Source of the DNA: Crossaster papposus
Taxonomy: Eukaryota; Echinodermata; Asteroidea; Velatida; Solasteridae
Direction of reading: 5' to 3'
DNA length: 64,000 bases
NCBI GenBank assembly: GCA_037893245.1
Contig: JBAIAA010000074.1
Coordinates: 1,426,001 to 1,490,000, forward strand
Part shown: positions 32,701-43,500 of the stretch, in pieces
Position numbering within the stretch: position 1 is the stretch's first letter
Layout of the letters: every line of letters begins with the position of its first letter
The notes under the pieces: model-generated
What the model was told of the DNA's origin: nothing
Database searches by the model: none
What the model saw: the letters and a program-made list of their open reading frames with translations, nothing else
Program-made: the position numbers and the translations under genes

Positions 32701-34818
32701 AAATTCACTTTGTGCCTAGGTCTTTACAAAAAGTAAAATAACGATATTTCGTGCATGTTGGGAATGTACACGGTGTCGGTGTTGGTTGGGTGCACGCATT
32801 GATGTACTTTTGTTGTATGTCAGTCTACTCATGGAGCAATAAACTCCATTGTCTACTCTAAAAACCAAGTTTAACCTTTCTCTACAATTGAAACTTCTGT
32901 GTGGGCGGATTTAGCCATTTGTATTGAAATGGCGTCCTTGATAAATGTCGACCCAAACAACAGTACATGACAATATTAATCTGGGTGTGTAGTATCATGG
33001 TATTGTACACACCAAGTTGAACCAATGAGTAATTTTAACTTTCCCAGCCAAGTAATAGTGCAGAATCATCTTGTTGATTTTAGGGCGTGTTTTTTTATGT
33101 CATTGTATTTTATTTTGTTTTGCAACCTCTGTTGTGGATATTGCTATTTCACTGCAAGGCAAGCAAGTTGAGGCTACATGCCCTAAGTATTACAATTACG
33201 GCTACTACATGTATTGGGGGGGGGGGGGGGGTAGTGATGTGAGATTACAATTACGGCTACTATGTGTATTGGGGAGGGGGTAGTGAGGTGAGATATCTCA
33301 GCTCCCGCACTGTACAAACTGTTTTGGTTTGGGAAAAAAGTCATGTTTTTACCTTTGCTGAAAACTAAAAAATGTAAGACTTTTTTTTCTGGTAAAATGT
33401 ATCCTACCTGTGCTCCCAATGTTTTGATTCTGTTTCTGCTGCCCCAGAAATTCTAACTGTGCATGTGCGGCAGATAAATGCACACAAAGCTATGGGGAAC
33501 GTGGCAACCGCATTTTGTGCATTCGTTTTGTGTGCGATGGAAATATTTTGTTCGAACAAATGTTTGGTCACACAAAACGCCTGAAAAAACTTTGTTGTCC
33601 AAACTTGTGTTAATGTTGGTTTAGAACACGACGATCTCTTCAGATTTGCTGGTACCCGCTATGCTTTTGCAGGCATACAATGAAATGTTTATCTCGAAAG
33701 AAAGATCATCCAATCCTCCAATGTGCACATGCGCAGTTAGAATACTGAACTGGCTTTTTCTTTAGGTTTTTAAAGAGAGGATTGAGGGAGATTTTTTTTC
33801 TCCAAATATCTAAAATTGAGATATGATATCTGGACACCAAAAAGGCCCCGGTCTGTCTCGAATTGACTAAATGCTTCCATTTGTAATGTTCCTGTACGGT
33901 TTGGCAAGAATGATGACCACCACGTCTGCTTGGTGTTGTGGGTTTTTTGGTCTAAAACTTGATATTATCATCAAAATGAACTAAAATGTCCACGAAGATA
34001 TGCGAAGGAATTCAGAAATAATGGACAAAACATGTATTTTTCTACCGAGTATTTGAATAATGATCATGTGCGCTTTCAAGTTCTGTAGGTTTTCAGAGCA
34101 ACCTTTGTAAAAAAATTAAAAAAAAGTAGAAGAAAATTTAAAGAAACAATCGGTGAATTTCAGTGAATTGTCAACCGATAGACATTGATATATTTTTTTT
34201 GTTAGTATGGTACATTGTATGAGCAGAGATCACTGAGCGACAGTGATACTGTGCGAGTATTTATTTGACCATTTGTGAGAATTGAACAGAATGGGATGAT
34301 TGCACAAAGTATTAAAAAACTTTGAACAAGTATTGGAAAAGTTGAAATTGAAATACGACAAATTTTTGTAATGTGTTATTTATGCCTTATGGTTGCACTG
34401 GATTAGACGCAACTCATTTTTTTGCTGTCCCATTTTACGACGGTGTCGTCATAAAGCTAGTATGTCTTTGCCAATTGCTTATTTTCTGTGTATATATTTA
34501 TTGTGTATGATATTACTTCTTGTTTTTTCTCTTGTTGCAAAGATGAGAGAAAATGGCTTATTTATAAGCCACTTCAATAAACGATGGAAAAATGTTGAAC
34601 ATTAAAACAAACAAAAAGTTGAAAATGTTATGAACATTAACAGCCTCACTGAATAAAACATTCAAAAGTGTGCAAGTTAAAAGACTGAATTGTGTTAGTT
34701 TGTTTCATGTCTATTTCCAGCACGATTATTGTTAATTCTTTCTGGTAATTAAACCAAGGCACTGTAGCTCGTAAGCCTGAAGAAACCTGCAGAGAGGAGA
34801 TATTGAGAAGAAGGTACA

Positions 34819-34950
34819 CTTTTAGAGGTGGGAGGAAAACCAAGGAATCAGGCAGGGACTGAAAACCAAATCCACGTAATGGCCCAGACATGGTTCGAAC
34901 TCGGGTCACAGTGGTTAAAGGCGAGGAAATAACCGCTATGCAAACCCGAC
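34819..34950 (-). mobile_element. tRNA-derived SINE, minus strand, partial
   Basis: The reverse complement of 34819-34950 matches the SINE at 35132, including the tRNA-like head and the 'ttttcctcccacctctaaaa' body. It has no tail. Confidence 0.75.
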
Positions 34951-35131
34951 TACCCACAACCCGACTTCAGGATACAGTACAGTGCAATTGAAAAAGTTAA
35001 CAATGCGAATGGGAAATTTTGTGAAAGGAATGTCATTACCTATTAACATTCCCTTTTTGCATTTCAAATTTCGCATGCACACATTCGCATGTTTGTATCC
35101 TTGTGGAGACATCTCTTTGTTCTCGGGGGGA

Positions 35132-35417
35132 GTCGGGTTGGTGTAGCGGTTCTTTCCTCGCCTTCCACCACTATGACCCGGGTTCGAATCCGGCCTGGGC
35201 CAATATGTGGATTGGGTTTTCAGTCCCTGCCTGACTCAGTGGGTTTTTCCCCAGGATATTCTTCTGGGGTTTTCCTCCCACCTCTAAAACTGTAACTTCT
35301 TCACATTAATTGTTGAATGAAATAAAAAATTGTTGAATGAAATTTGTTCCCGCCGTGAATATGGCCATTGATGCTGGTACGGCGTTAAACCCTAAAAACT
35401 CACTCACTCACTCACTC
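35132..35417 (+). mobile_element. tRNA-derived SINE with ACTC tail
   Basis: The A-box-like TGGTGTAGCGG (35139-35149) and B-box GGTTCGAATCC (35181-35191) have tRNA spacing. A non-tRNA body and a terminal (CACT)n run follow. The lack of a folded acceptor stem and the long tail exclude a functional tRNA gene. Confidence 0.8.
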
Positions 35418-36477
35418 TTTGTTCTCGTGTACAAAATGGTTAGAAAATTGGCGACTTTGTTTCAAAGTGCTCATATTTCAACCACAATTAATTTTCTGGG
35501 TTGAAATGTTGACCCAAATACCCTTTATTATACCCAAACACAACACTAACCCTAACCCACATCTTAACCCTAGTTTTTGAGTAATTTTGAGTCGAATAGT
35601 CGATTCAGATATCTATTTTGTGAAAACCTTGTGGAGACCTTTATATAAATTATCCTGTAGATATGTATTCATTCCCATTGTCCCCGTTGTGTTCACGTCA
35701 CCACAGGGTACCATAATTTCCACCAAATTTTCCCACTTGTGTGAAAAGGTGTAAAAATATAAGTGTCAAAAGGTAAAAATGGTTTCTCACTTGTGTTGAA
35801 AGGTGTGTACGAGCCTCCACCTAGTTGTGGTGACAGGCTCTTTTGTTTGGAAAAGACAGACCGAGTAGTGGGGACATTTTTGAGTCCCCATAGCGCGTTT
35901 GGTGGGTCTTCAGTAAAGGTAGAACAAGGTAAAATTGGGTTAGGGTATAATGAAAGAAAATGTCGAAGAAGACAAATTTGGGTGATGTTGGAAATGTTAG
36001 AGTGTTCTGAGTTTGAGATTAGAGAGATTTCACTTAGCACACAAACCCTATGGATTGTCCCCATAACGCAATGTACCAAAAGAATTGATGAACATTCTGT
36101 GAAAAGGTGTGAAAACGAATTCCCTGAACGAAAATGAATTCCCTGGGAAGAAAAAGTGTGTAAATGATTTTCCATTCTCACGTTAACTGTATGTGACAGA
36201 AAGGGACCTCCCCTCTTATTTCCCCATACTCTGCTGTAAACAAGTCATTGTTAGTGCACCATTTTTCCTTTTGTTAAAATGTTCGTAGCGCCGCTAAAAA
36301 CACACTGACTATTGTTACCTAACGCACCCCCAAAAAAAACCAAAAGAATTCCTGAAATTCTGAGAACACAATTATTATAAAAACACAAAAAGGGGGGGGG
36401 GGGGGGGCTCGGTCACATGTCCTGCTGCAAGTTGGATTATCGGAGTTCAGGTTGCCTGTTTATGACTTACATATTTA

Positions 36478-37227
36478 AAGGCACCACTCCTATAGGGCAC
36501 CACTCCTATAGGGCACCACTCCTATAGGGCACCACTCCTATCATGAAGGCACCACTCCTATCATGAAGGCACCACTCCTATCATGAAGGCACCACTCCTA
36601 TCATGAAGGCACCACTCCTATCATGAAGGCACCACTCCTATCATGAAGGCACCACTCCTATCATGAAGGCACCACTCCTATCATGAAGGCACCACTCCTA
36701 TCATGAAGGCACCACTCCTATCATGAAGGCACCACTCCTATCATGAAGGCACCACTCCTATCATGAAGGCACCACTCCTATCATGAAGGCACCACTCCTA
36801 TCATGAAGGCACCACTCCTATCATGAAGGCACCACTCCTATCATGAAGGCACCACTCCTATCATGAAGGCACCACTCCTATAGGGCACCACTCCTATAGG
36901 GCACCACTCCTATAGGGCACCACTCCTATAGGGCACCACTCCTATAGGGCACCACTCCTATAGGGCACCACTCCTATAGGGCACCACTCCTATAGGGCAC
37001 CACTCCTATAGGGCACCACTCCTATAGGGCACCACTCCTATAGGGCACCACTCCTATAGGGCACCACTCCTATAGGGCACCACTCCTATAGGGCACCACT
37101 CCTATAGGGCACCACTCCTATAGGGCACCACTCCTATAGGGCACCACTCCTATAGGGCACCACTCCTATAGGGCACCACTCCTATAGGGCACCACTCCTA
37201 TAGGGCACCACTCCTATAGGGCACCAC
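36478..37227 (+). repeat. Minisatellite array 1: 20-bp GGCACCACTCCTATCATGAA and 16-bp GGCACCACTCCTATAG units
   Basis: A few 16-bp units open the array, about 17 nearly identical 20-bp units follow (about 36526-36880), then a long block of 16-bp units. Within-array identity is close to perfect, which points to recent expansion. Confidence 0.95.
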
Positions 37228-37619
37228 TCTTGTGTGCGTAAGTCTCTGTGCTGACTATACCTCATTTGAACATTTGAATTGGGTGTGTATTTATGGGTAG
37301 GTTGGAAACCTAACGTTACCCCACAATTTTAATATCAGAGTTTCCTTTTCAGCTTGTTCATAAAGGTCTCCGCTATAATACTGCCACGTCGGTGAGTCAA
37401 TAGAAGTGTTTACAGTGAAGTTTGCAAACTGCAAATTTACTAGCGTCACCAATTCGGTTTCTTTTCATGTAGCCTGGTTTCATTTTGAAAACGACAGGAA
37501 AAACATAGACTATCGTGTCAGATGTAAACAACCGTGTTTTTTTTCTTTTCTCGGGAACGGTAAGACATTAGGTTGGATTTCCTTTCAACCATATGTTTGA
37601 AATAGGATCAATAAAAAGA

Positions 37620-38142
37620 AGGCACCACTCCTATCATGAAGGCACCACTCCTATCATGAAGGCACCACTCCTATCATGAAGGCACCACTCCTATCATGAA
37701 GGCACCACTCTTATCATGAAGGCACCACTCCTATCATGAAGGCACCACTCCTATCATGAAGGCACCACTCCTATCATGAAGGCACCACTCCTATCATGAA
37801 GGCACCACTCCTATCATGAAGGCACCACTCCTATCATGAAGGCACCACTCCTATAGGGCACCACTCCTATAGGGCACCACTCCTATAGGGCACCACTCCT
37901 ATAGGGCACCACTCCTATAGGGCACCACTCCTATAGGGCACCACTCCTATAGGGCACCACTCCTATAGGGCACCACTCCTATAGGGCACCACTCCTATAG
38001 GGGCACCACTCCTATAGGGGCACCACTCCTATAGGGGAACCACTCCTATAGGGCACCACTCCTATAGGGCACCACTCCTATAGGGCACCACTCCTATAGG
38101 GCACCACTCCTATAGGGCACCACTCCTATAGGGCACCATTAT
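37620..38142 (+). repeat. Minisatellite array 2: same two units, same order
   Basis: About a dozen 20-bp units are followed by 16-bp units, with three 17-bp variants near 37997-38040. It repeats the architecture of array 1 about 912 bp downstream. Confidence 0.95.
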
Positions 38143-39096
38143 TGTGTGCGTAAGTCTCTGTGCTGACTATACCTCATTTGAACATTTGAATTGGGTGTGT
38201 ATTTATGGGTAGGTTGGAAACCTAACGTTACCCCACAATTTTAATATCAGAGTTTCCTTTTCAGCTTGTTCATAAAGGTCTCCGCTATAATACTGCCACG
38301 TCGGTGAGTCAATAGAAGTGTTTACAGTGAAGTTTGCAAACTGCAAATTTACTAGCGTCACCAATTCGGTTTCTTTTCATGTAGCCTGGTTTCATTTTGA
38401 AAACGACAGGAAAAACATAGACTATCGTGTCAGATGTAAACAACCGTGTTTTTTTTCTTTTCTCGGGAACGGTAAGACATTAGGTTGGATTTCCTTTCAA
38501 CCATATGTTTGAAATAGGATCAATAAAAATACAAAACATGATCTTTTGGAGACTTCAGGACATAGTGCCCCTTTAACAATCCAGCCCCAAACATGTTTCA
38601 AGTCCAACAAATACAGACTGCAAAAATGTTGTCAAGAGAAAATAGTTCAGTTTGGTTTAAAGGTCATCAGGGTTTAAAGGTCATCGGGGATGAAGAGTGA
38701 CCTAGAGATAGATTATTCAGAATCTGACCACCTGATTATCGGATTAATCGTTGACCAGAACCCGAGTTGACCACGCTGAACGTAATTTTATTATTTTTGG
38801 ATTATGGAGAGTGTTGTTAGTACAGTATTAACAACCGGGCCCTAATTCTAAACATGGTCGGCCTTTATCTTCAATCTATTCTTTGACTTCGGGAATGTTT
38901 TTTAATATGCAAATATTCCCATTATTATTTGCACTTTTCAGAAACGACCCTGACGTTTGAGTGACTGCGACTCGAATTCCAATTGAAAGGAGCTCTTGCG
39001 TTCCATCGCCGATTTGTTAACCCCAAATCGACCCATGCTTTTTTTATTTAATTTTTTTCCGATTTGCATTGAACAGAACTAAATATCCTACCGCTT

Positions 39097-39300
39097 AGGG
39101 CGTTTTCGAATCCCTGGCTTCGATTCCGTCTGTGGCTTAAGGCGATTTTAGATTCACAACTGCAGAAATTCCGGCCATACCTGTTGTGCTTCAGAAACAT
39201 TCAATCGATTGATATGAATCCACAAGTTCAAATATTTCCATTTGCTTCTCAGCGGCAAAGCCGAAAACGATTCGTGTACAAAACATAACGGAGGCTTTTC
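39097..39300. repeat. GGGCxTTTTCGAATCC-ended MITE, diverged copy
   Basis: Begins 'agggcgttttcgaatccctg', contains 'gtggcttaaggcgatttt' and 'caatcgattgatatgaatcc', and ends 'ggaggcttttcgag'. Related to 41921-42166. Confidence 0.6.
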
Positions 39301-39409
39301 GAGGGGAAAAAAAGGAAAAAAAGAGGGACAATTTATTGGAGGCGTATATTGTGTATAGGTTGGGTTTATTTTGAATATGTATATAACCCCGATGCAAAAT
39401 TCCAGTAAT

Positions 39410-39628
39410 TATTCTGATTCGCGATTGCAAAAAAAACACAAAAATAAATTGAATATAACTGCTCGACTCCGGTTGAAAACAAACGATGTTTTCGTGCTTT
39501 TCTCGCCATCTATATGATTGTAAACTTCGGATAAGTCAGTTAAACGATATTTACTATAAAATACAACCCCCTAAATCTACCCATTCATGACAATTCAAGC
39601 AGTTACCAATGGTGTATCCTACCTTTAA
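39410..39628. repeat. Partial AGGTAGGATACACCATT-family MITE
   Basis: Keeps one end ('aatggtgtatcctaccttt' plus TTAA) and the adjoining half. The other half is missing. Confidence 0.7.
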
Positions 39629-40050
39629 TCTTCATTGTCTTATACCTATGTGTACCTCATAAGGATAAGAAGTGGCTATTCAAACAGTTTCTCGACCAAA
39701 CTTTTTTTAAAGTTAATGTCATGTATGGTGGCTTGTTGAACAATGTTTGGAAATTCACAATACCAAGAACCATTAGCTTGAATACGCATTTCATGTAGCG
39801 GTTATAGTTTCGCTACCTATGTTATCCGGGTTTTTTTCACGTTTAAAAAAATTACAAATATATACGTGTAAAATCTTGATAGCGTTTGAATAGTTGTAAA
39901 TCGCAACTTGTTCGTGATGAATATTTTTACCATAATTGTTTTCATTACACTCTAACCAAAATATAACTTGATCGGTCCTTTTCCTAAAAAAAAAGTAAAA
40001 AAAAGTTAAAAAAAATAAAAAATAATAGATTCATTTTTGGGTCATTTTGA

Positions 40051-40100
40051 CCCCCCCCCCACCCCCCCCCCCACCCCCCCCCCCCCCCCCCCCCCCACCC
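40051..40100 (+). repeat. Poly-C tract with single A interruptions
   Basis: About 50 bases of C broken by isolated A residues; the longest pure run is C23 (40074-40096). It lies about 300 bp upstream of the second gene's start codon. Confidence 0.95.
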
Positions 40101-40368
40101 AATAACTTTTAACCTTTTACAGCTTAACGATACTAAAAAGGGTTCGCAGATTTAACAAAAAATCGATTTGGTTTAAACCTATTCACGGGGCTAAGTTGCT
40201 CATTGCATTGTGAATTTGTCATGCGTTACAAGTTCACAATACACGTACATGTACATGTACATGTACACTATACTTCGACGCACAGACTCCAGTCTATCGC
40301 TAGATAGTTCAAGGGTGTGGTTGACTGTGGTACAAAAACTGCTTTCTACTACTGGTGGGAAAATATAC

Positions 40369-40443
40369 ATGCCATCTTGCCGGTGCGTCCAACGTACCTG
40401 GAAAATATGGCTCCGACAGGGCATGGCTACTCGCGACAGCTAG
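40369..40443 (+). promoter_or_regulatory. Possible upstream ORF overlapping the secreted-protein start codon
   Basis: An ATG at 40369 opens a 24-codon frame that stops at TAG 40441-40443, overlapping the main start (40407) in another frame. If the mRNA includes it, it could lower translation. The transcription start is unknown, so this is tentative. Confidence 0.3.
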
Positions 40444-40556
40444 CCGTGGCGATCCTCATAGCAGTCTGTTTGTCCGTTGATGCTTCTCACTACAGAGGCG
40501 GCACAGTCCGATGGAGGGTTTTGGGGCTAGACCCAACGAATAGCAACCAGGCAATA
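40407..40556 (+). CDS. Secreted-protein exon 1: signal peptide and RGGT motif
   Basis: The ATG has A at -3 and G at +4. The 50 codons end in phase 0 at donor CAATA|gtaagt. Hydrophobic residues 12-24 form a signal core with probable cleavage after VDA (residue 26), leaving [20 protein letters not shown] as the mature start. This RGGT-x-x-W motif right after a signal peptide is typical of the family. Confidence 0.88.
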
Positions 40557-43500
40557 GTAAGTTCACTTAATACAGTTATGTGCATGTACATTAAACCTTC
40601 CGGGTATAATTCATGTTGCATTGCGCGCCATAACTGAAGTTAGGTTTTTAATTGCACTCTTTGTGGGGACAAAACTTTCGGCGGCTGAAACTTTTTTTCA
40701 GAAGGTTTCTCTTACTAGGCATTATATTTAACGATTGGTCTCTCTCTTGTATACCCAGCAAGACATGGGACCGAGCAACTCCCCCTTAGTCTCCCATACC
40801 TATACACTCCCTAGACTATTGTTACCTAACGCAACCCCCCCGCCCCCCTAAAAACCTCAAAAGAAACCATAACATTCCACAAGTACAATGACCACCACAA
40901 AGGAGGAAGGTTCTCTCCGTCCCATATATTGCTTTATATGCTCTATTTCATTGGTGTACTAAAATGTGCATCGGATTGTCTGATCCGAAAAACCGATCTG
41001 AACTCTCCAAATCGATTCGATCCGACCCGATCCAAACAACGCAAAACCGATACGATTCGACCCGACCCAACCCGACCCGACCCGACCCGACCCGACCCGA
41101 CCCGACCCGACCCGACCCGGCTGAAATGACGGAAAAGCCTACTCACGCCTGTTTCGGGTCTGGTCGGATCGGGTCGGTTTCGGTTTATGGGGTCGGAATT
41201 GCACAACATTAATGTGTAGTGTACAGAGTGTCGCCCAAAATGGTACAAGTGGAACGCGTCGTGTTGCTCCTTGGATATTCAGCATTTTCTATTGATGTTT
41301 GTATTCCATTTGTTTTACACTATTTGTTGTTGTAAATTCAAAGATATTGTTTGAGTAACCACCAGCATTCATAGTGTGCAACTTTTATAGAAAGAATGCT
41401 TTTCACACTTTTTTTATCTCCTTTGAGTTCACAAATAAGGGGAAAGATGTGTTTAGTCTTCGGATTAGACCAGTCCTATAATAATCAAACTAAAAAGTGA
41501 CACAACATCGATTTTGGGTATAGCGTTTAATTATCTCAGGACTGACAAAACCAAATCGGATGAAGTAAAAATATCTAAAAGCCAAATTGGTAGTCAGGCT
41601 TTTTGAGTAATGTGTAGCAATTTTCATAACTTTATGATTAAAAAGATGTGTTCTACTTGCACCATTACCTTGAGACGTCCAGCATAGTTTGGTATATAGT
41701 TAATATTATACACGGTGGTACAAAAGATACCCTCCGACAAGAAAAACTAGTTTGGATAGACTTTCTATCTTTCTAGAGGAAAATGACCAAGATCACCCGA
41801 TTCGTTCCAGTAGTTTTCATTATAGTGGAACAAAGTCGGGGATCAGTTAGACATTGATCAAAATAGTTTGAGACGGCAAAAAAAAGGCCTGTCCAATCAT
41901 GGTCCGACTGACCACGGACTATGGGCCTTTTCGAAACCGTTGCTTCCTCTTTGGCTTTGGCTTCGCCTCCGAATTCCGAAATACTGAGAAGCAAATAGAA
42001 ATGGAAGAAAATTGAAATAGACTAAGTTTTGGGTTCACATCAATCGAGTGAAAGTTTCTGAAGTACAACAGGCGTAAGAATGTGGCTGGAGATCTTGCAG
42101 TTGGGAGTCAAAAATCGCCTTAAGCCAAAGACGAAGACGAAGCCAGGGATTCGAAAAGGCCCTTAGTTTCAGAAAAAGATCCCTAAAATTAAAACTACTG
42201 TATTAGTTATTAGTTATTATTATTTCTGGTAATGAAACCAATATTCCTGACCCCGGGATTTCACGCCCAATGCATTTTCATCCGAATGGGCGGCGGCAGG
42301 ACCAGCCTAGAAAAGAATGAAATGATTTTGTTTACCAGTCATGATGTCATCATTGGGTGGATTACAAAATTATGACCAGCACCTCAGCATACACAAATCC
42401 TTTCACAAGCCTTTTAGTTTTAGACCTTGTTAAAACTTTGAAATTTCGAATGCGGGGGTTGCTTTTAGGAAATTTTTTTTTACACAGGCTGCATGACGAC
42501 TAATATAAGCTTGCCATGCCAGTTGTTGAAGCTTCAGCTCATTGAATTCTATAATTGAGAAAACAGGAATAACATGCACATTTCTTAGAGGTTTTGTAAT
42601 AATTAATTTCGTTGCCAATTAACGCACGTAAGGAATTGCCCACAATGCAAACTTTCTTCAATAGCATTCAAGAATGTTTTCTTCCGAACACTGTAAACAC
42701 ATTTACGTGAATCTACCTATGGCAGCAATGGGTGCCAAATATTTTCCGTAGATAAAAGTTTACGGTCACCGTAAATACCGGGATTACCCCTAAGTTACGG
42801 TGATCGTAATTGTTTTTTTCTTTTCAGGGAATGATACTATCAATGATACTATCAGAGGTATAATTTGTACCCGTCCTAAAACAATGTTTTAGGCAATATT
42901 GTCGCAATTCCGGATATTGCAATTATAATACTAGCAGAGGCCTGTTTTCCTTCCTCCATGACCGCAGGGTAACTCTGGACGAAAGTGGCGCCGCGTGAGT
43001 GAGCGTAGTCTTGGTGCAAGACGTCCCTGTTTTGTATTTCCACAAATTTCCGCTAATAGAGGGCGCTATCACTCCACCAACCGCTATCACCCACGATCCG
43101 CTATCGCTATCTTCGCCTGGAGCGGATCGTGTCGTGAGAGCAGTTCGTGTATGATAGCGCCCTCTCGTGGGAAAAATTGTGACAAATCAATACGCGAAGG
43201 TCTTTCACCAAGACTAGAGTGAGCGCCGGGACCTTGCCGAGTCTCCGCTGTAAACACTGACTATACTTCGTTCCGATCCCTTGTTATAGCGCGGTATAAT
43301 CTATTCAAACAACTTCAAGGTTTTTCAAAAACTCCAGCAATACACGTGTCCCCACACATTTTTATGTTATTTCACGATGTCACAAAGGTATCAGACGGTA
43401 CCATTATACTGTCGTGAGAAGGGTCGGTTTTTTCCCAGTTAATTAACTCAATGAATAGAAAATATGGACGAGGCCAAGGTCACTTACTGTGACAATATAA

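Larger units (their letters stand above)
36475..38576. mobile_element. TTAA-flanked element blown up by a compound minisatellite and an internal duplication
   Basis: TTAA at 36475 and 38573 bound a region ending 'catagtgcccctttaa' and starting 'ttaaaggcaccact'. The right 370 bp is clearly homologous to the 394-bp element at 62919-63312 ('gacaggaaaa', 'gtaagacattaggttgg', 'gtttgaaatagg'). Between the ends are arrays of two units and two copies of the 370-bp segment (37228-37619 and 38143-38530). The array units GGCACCACT resemble the element's own terminal AAAGGGGCAYTAT sequence. Confidence 0.75.
26713..40300. other. Intergenic region between the AFF-like and secreted-protein genes
   Basis: AT-rich DNA without a supportable gene on either strand. 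It holds MITEs (27370, 27773, 29519, 39410), an inverted SINE pair (34819-35417), the compound minisatellite (36475-38576), a MITE at 39097-39300 and several poly-C/poly-G runs. 30200-34600 is particularly AT-rich and featureless. Promoters of the second gene may lie at its right edge, but no clear TATA or initiator is assigned. Confidence 0.6.

Noticed and set aside
35139-35191. Possible tRNA gene (A and B boxes)
   Set aside because: No matching acceptor stem or 3' end. The tRNA-like head continues into a SINE body and a CACT tail, and a second partial copy lies nearby.
35538-35575. CTAACCCTAACCC phrase resembling telomeric repeat
   Set aside because: Only two or three degenerate units in ordinary intergenic DNA; not an array.
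36475-38142. Regular repeats resembling a CRISPR array
   Set aside because: The units are back-to-back tandem copies without unique spacers, in a eukaryotic genome; this is a minisatellite.
37406-38512. Two identical 64-codon open frames
   Set aside because: They are copies of the duplicated non-coding element body, not genes; the homologous segment at 62919-63312 does not keep the frame.
40929-41248. Arg-Pro-Asp-Pro-Thr and Gly-Ser-Gly-Arg-Val repeat frames
   Set aside because: Translations of the CCCGA pentanucleotide repeat; no coding context.
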